Shown here piece by piece: positions 58,705 through 64,000 of a DNA stretch of 64,000 bases; positions within the stretch are counted from its first letter, which is position 1; each line of letters starts with the position of its first letter. Position numbers and translations under genes: made by a program. Origin of the DNA: Mucilaginibacter flavidus (lineage in GTDB: Bacteria; Bacteroidota; Bacteroidia; Sphingobacteriales; Sphingobacteriaceae); the NCBI RefSeq assembly GCF_024055575.1, contig NZ_JAMXOE010000014.1, positions 62,001 through 126,000 on the forward strand. The letters are read 5' to 3'. The notes under the pieces are model-generated. The model made no database searches. It was given only the letters and a program-made list of their open reading frames with translations, and was not told the DNA's origin.

Positions 58705-61266
58705 TTAAAAATCAAACTTAACCCTTGCACGGATACCCCATTTTGAAACGTCAGGATGGTCTAAATACGTAAATCTTCTCACCAAGTCCACTCTCACAAA
58801 TTTAAATATATTTTCAATACCCACACTACCCTCAACATAAGGGGTACTGCCTAGTCCATAAGTTATTGGCCTTCCGTCTGCCGCTACTGGAAATTGATAC
58901 AATGATGGGTTAAGCGATGGATTGTTTTTATCGCTTAAGCCGCCATATATTGCTTTAACAGAAGCAACTTCGCGCCATTTTAGTTTTTTAAATAGTGGAA
59001 TTTTATTGAAGAAAAATCCCACAAAGTGCTGGTCGATATTGATGCTGGCATAATGGTCGCCCACAAATTCCAAAAAGTTCATCAAGTTGTACGAATAAAT
59101 ATCGTAGGCATACGTTTGATTAGCCCTGAATATGTCAAGCAACGGATAAGGCACCTGCCCGAATGTTTTACCCCCTTCAATGGTAACGTCAGCATAACCT
59201 AAGATGGATAAGTAAAAACGCTTGTCCATTTGCACGTGCAGATTTTGGTAGCCATAATTACTGCTGCCAAGCACGTTTTTTAAACCGGCCGTATAATCAA
59301 GCGATAGCACAGGGTATTTGCTTGGTACAGGTACGCGGTATATTTTACCTTGGTAAAATTGTTCATTAGGCGCATAACGCAGCCTTAAGCCAACTTCGCT
59401 GGTAGTAAGGTCCTTAACAATATTTGCTGTATTATTGCCCACTGTGTTTAAGAAGTATAACGAACCTGCAGGCGCCTGTGTTAACCTTGCAAATTTAGCG
59501 TGATACGAAAAATGGTTTTCAAATTCGTGAACGTAATCAAAGTTGTAGCTCCTGTCATACAGGTATTTATCGTTTTCGCCCCGTTTAAACGACAGCAAAA
59601 AGTTGTCTTCCTGCACAAATTGCAGATTTGCGCCCGGTATATGTGTATCGTATTGGGTGCTCACCCTTAGGTAGTTCTGCGGAAACTTGTAGATAGATTT
59701 GTTATTGAGCGAATAAGTTGCACTTAAAAAGTACTTAAAACGTTCGTCCTTAAAGCCATATGCGCCGTAAGTTTCAAAATAATAACGTTTACTTAACTCG
59801 GGTGTGGTACGGCCACCAACACGTAACTTAAAGCCTTCAACAGGGTTAAAGCTGTAAAATGTATTGGCAGGGCCCAGCTCAAAACCGCCGAACCCTTTAT
59901 AACCAGCCAGCAGCAATGTAGCAATATCAAGCGTACGCCTGAACGATGGCATATTACGTAGGCTATCCACGTTTTTATATACTTTCGATTCGGCGGTTGT
60001 CAGCGTATCCAAACGGTTTTCAACCCAAAACTTGTCGCTGCGATTCTGTACTTCGTCGCTTTCGGTATATTCCTTGTGCTGATAGGTACTATCCGGATGG
60101 GGTTTGTTTACAGTGTAGTTGCCATATGTAATGGTACGGATACCAAAAAGACCGCCTTTTTTGTTTTTTGTCAACCCGAAATCGGCTAGTGTGGTACTTT
60201 TGCTAACGTGAAAACGGCCATCCGAGTTTTGCTCAAACTCCTGGTTAACCCGCATGGAGTTAACAAAGTTAAGGTTGATGTTTTTGTTGATATTCAATTC
60301 AACCTTTTCAACAGCATAGTTGCCATCCAGCGTTATGTACAGTTTGCCCACAAAAAGCATATCGGTAGTATTGCGCGGTGTAAAGCTTAGCTCAACCAGC
60401 TTGGTGTTTTTATATGCAACGGTATCAGTAATAAAAAACTTATAAAATGTAGGCGATGAACCAGCAATCGGGCTTAAAAAGCTGTTCGTCATCAAAAACA
60501 CTGTATTGTCGTAAATATCAACCTTGTAATACATGTGCTTAAAATAAGCCCCAAGGCCTTCACTATCAACCGATCCGCCAAAGTTTACGTTCTTTTCGCC
60601 TAATACAACTGTCTTTTCTTTTTCGGGGTTTTTGCGGTAATAATATTGGGATACCTTTTCGTTCAGGAAAATCGGCAGCAATGATTTGCCCGGAACGGTA
60701 GTGCTGTCGCGGTTATCTATAACGAATGCATATTTGCGGAAGAACTTCTTCTCTGAAAGCTTTGGTGATACGTTTGCCAAAGAGAACTGCATTTTATCAT
60801 ACTCTTTATACTCTACGTAGTCATAAGCTTCCGGTCGGTTTTTCTCTTTGTTTTCAATAACCTTGCGTATCAACTCAACGGCCGGGTTATCTTTATTGCG
60901 GTATTTAGGCTTTTTACCCGATTTTACTACAACTTCATCAAGTTCATTTGCTGTAGCAACCAGCTTCACATTTACGGTTTGCGTCACTCCACGCTTAACG
61001 TTCATCAAAACATCTTTATAACCAAGAAACGAAATTTTGATTTGCTTAACAGGATTATCAGTGCTGATGGTGTATTTGCCGTCGTTGTTGGTAGGCCCGC
61101 CAATGGAAGTGCCGTTAAATTTAACCGACACAAAAGGCAACGGTTCATTTGTGCGGGAGTCAATAACGGTACCCGTAACAACTGTTGATTGTGCAAATAC
61201 GGTAGTAGCAGCAAGTAAAAAGAAGCTCAACAAAACCAGCTTCCGGTATAAGTATGTATAGTTCAT
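58705..61266 (-). CDS. DUF5686/carboxypeptidase-regulatory outer-membrane protein
   Basis: This 853-residue outer-membrane protein has a signal peptide (about 1-25), a carboxypeptidase-regulatory-like domain (V-T-G-T-V-I-D-S-R-T-N-E-P-L, about 29-115) and a long DUF5686 barrel-like region to the end. Such proteins are widespread in Bacteroidota and their function is unknown. Here the gene leads the CDP-alcohol phosphotransferase gene by 18 bp, which suggests a link to envelope lipids. Alternating strand pattern and the terminal aromatic residue fit an outer-membrane barrel. Confidence 0.84.
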   Translation of the reverse strand: MNYTYLYRKLVLLSFFLLAATTVFAQSTVVTGTVIDSRTNEPLPFVSVKFNGTSIGGPTNNDGKYTISTDNPVKQIKISFLGYKDVLMNVKRGVTQTVNVKLVATANELDEVVVKSGKKPKYRNKDNPAVELIRKVIENKEKNRPEAYDYVEYKEYDKMQFSLANVSPKLSEKKFFRKYAFVIDNRDSTTVPGKSLLPIFLNEKVSQYYYRKNPEKEKTVVLGEKNVNFGGSVDSEGLGAYFKHMYYKVDIYDNTVFLMTNSFLSPIAGSSPTFYKFFITDTVAYKNTKLVELSFTPRNTTDMLFVGKLYITLDGNYAVEKVELNINKNINLNFVNSMRVNQEFEQNSDGRFHVSKSTTLADFGLTKNKKGGLFGIRTITYGNYTVNKPHPDSTYQHKEYTESDEVQNRSDKFWVENRLDTLTTAESKVYKNVDSLRNMPSFRRTLDIATLLLAGYKGFGGFELGPANTFYSFNPVEGFKLRVGGRTTPELSKRYYFETYGAYGFKDERFKYFLSATYSLNNKSIYKFPQNYLRVSTQYDTHIPGANLQFVQEDNFLLSFKRGENDKYLYDRSYNFDYVHEFENHFSYHAKFARLTQAPAGSLYFLNTVGNNTANIVKDLTTSEVGLRLRYAPNEQFYQGKIYRVPVPSKYPVLSLDYTAGLKNVLGSSNYGYQNLHVQMDKRFYLSILGYADVTIEGGKTFGQVPYPLLDIFRANQTYAYDIYSYNLMNFLEFVGDHYASINIDQHFVGFFFNKIPLFKKLKWREVASVKAIYGGLSDKNNPSLNPSLYQFPVAADGRPITYGLGSTPYVEGSVGIENIFKFVRVDLVRRFTYLDHPDVSKWGIRARVKFDF

Positions 61267-61601
61267 TTATTTTGTTGCCTTCTGCAAATTCAGTATTTTA
61301 ATGATGTACGTAAATACCCGTTAAAACATTTGCAATTGATATTCTCTTTTTAAAATATTTGTTATCAGTGCGTTACAATAAACAGTCCAAAAGGTTATTT
61401 TACGTAAGTAATATTCAAAATCAAACCTTGTTATGACTATTCTGCATCGTGTCATGCCACCCGGCTGCAAAGCATTTAAAGGCATCCGGAGTCCGTTTTT
61501 GTCAAGTGCCAAAGGTAAAAAAAAACCTAACAGACTATTGTGGTCAAAAAGTCAAATATGAGTGCCGATAAGGGAACAATTTAGTAAACATTACAATAGG
61601 A
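61267..61601. other. 335-bp intergenic region, promoter of lipid operon
   Basis: It precedes the DUF5686 gene on the minus strand, so it should carry its promoter; a partial -7 box (TGAATTTG) is near 61290 in minus-strand sense. A 63-codon minus-strand ORF at 61321-61512 contains a P-G-G-M-T-R-C-R-I stretch but has no signal, no neighbour linkage and no recognised family; I do not call it. Confidence 0.5.
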
Positions 61602-62054
61602 TTAATATAAATTAAACCCTACAACGGCCAACATCAATAGGTTAGTATAGGCCCCGGCGAGGATATCATCCATCATAATTCCCCATCCGGAAGGAAATCT
61701 TTCCATCTTACGGATGAATAACGGCTTTACAATATCAAAAAAGCGAAATAATACCAGGGCGGTAATTACATATTTGGGCTCTACGGGTATAAAAAGCAGG
61801 CTTATGCACATTCCTGCAACTTCGTCAATCACTACACGACTGGGATCTTTTCCCCAAATTTTCTCAACAATTCCTGATGACCACACACCTAACAATGTTG
61901 TTACAATTGTAATTGTCAATGATAAGACCAGTGGGGGAGTGGTTCCCATCCACGCCAGGTACCAGCAAATACAACAAAATACGGCCGCAATTGTGCCGCC
62001 GCCTTTAATGTAACCTATGCCAAAAGTTGAGGTGAATATTTTGTGGAAGAGCAT
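61602..62054 (-). CDS. Phosphatidylglycerophosphatase A-type phosphatase
   Basis: The 150-residue membrane protein matches PgpA, with K-G-G-G-T-I near the start, D-E-V-A-G-M (about 77-82) and M-M-D-D-I-L-A-G near residue 130. PgpA removes phosphate from phosphatidylglycerol phosphate; in this locus the likely substrate is phosphatidylinositol phosphate, as inferred for the matching Bacteroides genes. It lies between inositol phosphate synthase and the DUF5686 gene. Confidence 0.88.
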   Translation of the reverse strand: MLFHKIFTSTFGIGYIKGGGTIAAVFCCICWYLAWMGTTPPLVLSLTITIVTTLLGVWSSGIVEKIWGKDPSRVVIDEVAGMCISLLFIPVEPKYVITALVLFRFFDIVKPLFIRKMERFPSGWGIMMDDILAGAYTNLLMLAVVGFNLY

Positions 62055-62118
62055 GGTTATGTTGTAACGGTTTGCGGAAGTTTTAAAGGTTATAAAGTAG
62101 CAATCTTTAGTTTTAACA

Positions 62119-62160
62119 AAGGGCTGTAAATGCTAAAACCTGTTTAACATTTACAACCCT
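62119..62160 (-). terminator. Hairpin after myo-inositol phosphate synthase gene
   Basis: AGGGCTGTAAATG and CATTTACAACCCT pair with one wobble around a 15-base loop; the minus-strand sequence beyond it is T-rich. It lies 25 bp beyond the stop codon. Confidence 0.7.
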
Positions 62161-62184
62161 TACACCGTTTGCAACTTTTATAAA

Positions 62185-63507
62185 TTACAATACATCCACC
62201 AGTTCCTGGTAATAGTCAAGACCCAGGTGGGTTATTAAATCTTCGCCCATTAAGTGGCGCAGGGTGTTTTGTAATTTTATCAGTTGTTTGAAAATATCAT
62301 TTTCAGGTGGCAAACCTGCTGCAGTTTGCGGCGATTTTAAGTAGAACGATAACCATTCCTGTATACCGCTCATATTGGCACGTTTTGCAAGGTCGCTGAA
62401 TAAGGCTAAATCCAATGCTATTGGCGCGGCCAAAATCGAGTCGCGGCAAAGGAAATTGATTTTAATCTGCATTTTGTAGCCTAACCAGCCAAAAATGTCG
62501 ATGTTGTCCCAGCTTTCCTTGTTATCGCCATGAGGCGGATAATAGTCGATACGGATTTTGTGATATAAATCGCCGTATAATTCCGGATTGTCTTCAGGTT
62601 TAAAAATGTCTTCCAGCACACCCAGTTTCGAAACTTCTTTTGTTTTAAAGTTATCCGGATCGTCCAGTACCAAACCATCGCGGTTACCTAAAATGTTTGT
62701 CGAGAACCAGCCTTTAACACCTAACGAACGTGCGGCTAAACCAGGCGCCAAAATGGTTTTCATTAAAGTCTGGCCTGTTTTAAAATCTTTACCTGCAATG
62801 GGTGATTCGGTTAATTTTGCCAATTCAATCATCGCCGGGATGTCAACTGTTAAGTTAGGCGCACCGTTTGCAAACGGGATACCTAATTTTAAAGCTGCAT
62901 ATGCATAAATCATACTTGGTGAAATACGTTTGTCGTCATCAACCAAAGCCTGCTCAAATTTTGCAAGTGTTTGGTGTATTTCCGATGCTTCGTAGTATAT
63001 CTCGGTCGAACCACACCAGATCAAAACTATACGATCGCAGCCATTTTTTTCTTTAAAGGTTGTAATGTCGTTCATTACTTCCTGCGCCATTTCATAACGG
63101 GTACCAGTTTTAACGTGTGTACCTATCAGATTCTTAGCGTAATTTTTATCAAAAGCCGCTTTCATCGGAACAACCACTTCAAGCTCAGCTTTTACTGATT
63201 TTAATAAGTCTGCTTCAAGTACTTTTGCTTTCGTGGCAGCTTCGTAAACGTTATCAGAGTATACATCCCATCCACCAAAAACAATATCTTCAAGCTTTGC
63301 CAGTGGCACAAAGTCTTTAACTTTTGGGTAACGGTTTTCAGTTCTTTTACCAAGGCGTATGCTGCCCATTTGGGTAAGTGAGCCAATTGGTTGTGATAAG
63401 CCTTTTTTTACCGCCTCAACGCCGGCAATCATTGTGGTAGCCACAGCTCCCAATCCCGGAATTAAGATGCCTAATTTACCATTAGCCGGTGTAATATTAG
63501 TTTTCAT
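62185..63507 (-). CDS. Inositol-3-phosphate synthase
   Basis: The 440-residue NAD-dependent enzyme converts glucose 6-phosphate to myo-inositol phosphate. It has the nucleotide-binding G-L-G-A-V-A-T-T (about 18-25), the N-G-A-P-N-L-T-V-D-I-P-A family segment, and D-S-I-L-A-A-P-I-A-L-D-L near 360. Length fits the bacterial/archaeal form. It follows the reductase gene by 29 bp on the minus strand and supplies inositol phosphate for the lipid enzymes of the locus. Confidence 0.94.
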   Translation of the reverse strand: MKTNITPANGKLGILIPGLGAVATTMIAGVEAVKKGLSQPIGSLTQMGSIRLGKRTENRYPKVKDFVPLAKLEDIVFGGWDVYSDNVYEAATKAKVLEADLLKSVKAELEVVVPMKAAFDKNYAKNLIGTHVKTGTRYEMAQEVMNDITTFKEKNGCDRIVLIWCGSTEIYYEASEIHQTLAKFEQALVDDDKRISPSMIYAYAALKLGIPFANGAPNLTVDIPAMIELAKLTESPIAGKDFKTGQTLMKTILAPGLAARSLGVKGWFSTNILGNRDGLVLDDPDNFKTKEVSKLGVLEDIFKPEDNPELYGDLYHKIRIDYYPPHGDNKESWDNIDIFGWLGYKMQIKINFLCRDSILAAPIALDLALFSDLAKRANMSGIQEWLSFYLKSPQTAAGLPPENDIFKQLIKLQNTLRHLMGEDLITHLGLDYYQELVDVL

Positions 63508-63536
63508 ATTTATTTATTATAGTGTACACACATTTA

Positions 63537-64000
63537 TTATAGCCATTTATTGGCCTTATACCAGTTTAACGTTTCGGTAACCCCGGCTTTCAAATCATAA
63601 GCTGGAGTAAATTCAAGGTCGGCTTTTGCCTGCGAAATATCGCAATTCCAGTTAACCGCCATCAACTCCTTTAGCTTCTCAACATTAAGCACCGAAGCCT
63701 TATTGCTCAAAGAACAAACTTTTTCGGATATGTTTGCAATTAATTTTACAAAGTTTACAGGCAAATGAAACTTAAAGGTTTTTAAATTTAACACTTGTCG
63801 TGTAAAATCGCCTAAAGCATAACGGCTATAATAGCCGCCGTCGCTTAAATTATATGCCTGTTTATTACCTGTATGCAATGCTTTAAAAGCAACTTTTGCT
63901 AAATCAGTAACATATATAAAGGTTAGCTTTTGGTCTATATTGCCAATATACGGTTCAATGCGATTGCTTAGTTGTTTAAAAAATATAAATATGTCCTTAT
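63537..64000 (-). CDS. NAD-dependent epimerase/reductase, 3' end, partial
   Basis: An open frame runs from the window edge to a stop at 63537 (about 154 residues). It has a Y-V-T-D-L-A-K-V-A-F-K-A-L segment and a Y-N-L-S-D-G-G turn typical of the C-terminal half of extended short-chain dehydrogenases (NAD-dependent epimerase/dehydratase family). The N-terminal Rossmann motif and start lie outside the window. A ceramide-reductase (CerR-like) role would fit the neighbouring sphingolipid genes, but this is inferred from position only. It probably shares a transcript with inositol phosphate synthase. Confidence 0.75.
   Translation of the reverse strand, partial: KDIFIFFKQLSNRIEPYIGNIDQKLTFIYVTDLAKVAFKALHTGNKQAYNLSDGGYYSRYALGDFTRQVLNLKTFKFHLPVNFVKLIANISEKVCSLSNKASVLNVEKLKELMAVNWNCDISQAKADLEFTPAYDLKAGVTETLNWYKANKWL

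Noticed and set aside
61321..61512. 63-codon minus-strand ORF in the lipid-operon leader
   Set aside because: Odd P-G-G-M-T-R-C-R-I stretch but no recognised family, no linkage to a neighbour; not called as a gene.
1..64000. tRNA, rRNA, CRISPR, prophage and transposase genes
   Set aside because: Looked for on both strands by intergenic inspection; no tRNA-like cloverleaf, regular spacer array, integrase or transposase reading frame was seen. A covariance-model scan would be decisive.

Overview
The window looks like chromosomal DNA of a Bacteroidota bacterium of the Sphingobacteriaceae, most like Mucilaginibacter or Pedobacter. The basis is AT-leaning coding DNA, TAnnTTTG-type -7 boxes without Shine-Dalgarno sequences, an S-THX ribosomal protein, DUF4403/DUF5686/DUF3570/DUF4266 families, orphan 800-residue FtsX-like permeases, and a sphingolipid/inositol-lipid locus. 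The genus is inferred from family content only. I see no rRNA, tRNA, CRISPR array, phage or intact insertion sequence.

Layout. 1-11361: housekeeping and envelope genes (dipeptidase, MORN/TonB-C protein, trxB, THX, GH20 hexosaminidase, lipoproteins, a MacB-like permease on the minus strand). 11511-21535: the most striking region, a seven-gene block on the plus strand: Ser/Thr kinase, FhaA-like protein, 32-residue membrane peptide, membrane PP2C phosphatase, a 1354-residue SEDS glycosyltransferase-transpeptidase fusion, FHA protein, second Ser/Thr kinase. It has the same parts, with the phosphatase directly before the synthase, as the actinobacterial fhaA-fhaB-pstP-rodA-pbpA-pknA-pknB locus. 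The kinases have no PASTA repeats; extracytoplasmic modules sit instead on the phosphatase and the synthase. I read it as a phospho-regulated accessory peptidoglycan synthase.

21653-30279: a PagL-like lipid A deacylase, then a redox block (Rieske protein, thioredoxin, ApbE, DUF4266 Cys-tailed lipoprotein, DUF3570 barrel), a VIT-type metal transporter, a minus-strand cytochrome b561/outer-membrane pair and a divergent two-component system. 30348-33352: DUF4403 and another lipoprotein, then a decayed stretch with a truncated GDSL hydrolase, five hairpins and an inverted-repeat-bounded segment.

33353-41227: thioesterase, an HD-domain/CoaD fusion, rpsO-pnp, a Cys-rich double-glycine-leader peptide, and a LytS/LytTR pair. 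41298-54621: second orphan permease, rpe, serC-serA, an RNA-processing metallo-beta-lactamase, GH2 glycosidase, DbpA-like helicase, CAP protein. 54773-64000 (all minus): a TPR protein, then inositol phosphosphingolipid genes: PAP2/IPC-synthase-like enzyme, fatty-acid 2-hydroxylase, CDP-alcohol phosphotransferase, DUF5686 protein, PgpA-like phosphatase, myo-inositol-phosphate synthase, and the 3' end of an NAD-dependent reductase that leaves the window.

Most intergenic regions end in near-perfect inverted repeats that probably act as terminators; several belong to the repetitive intergenic families common in this phylum.
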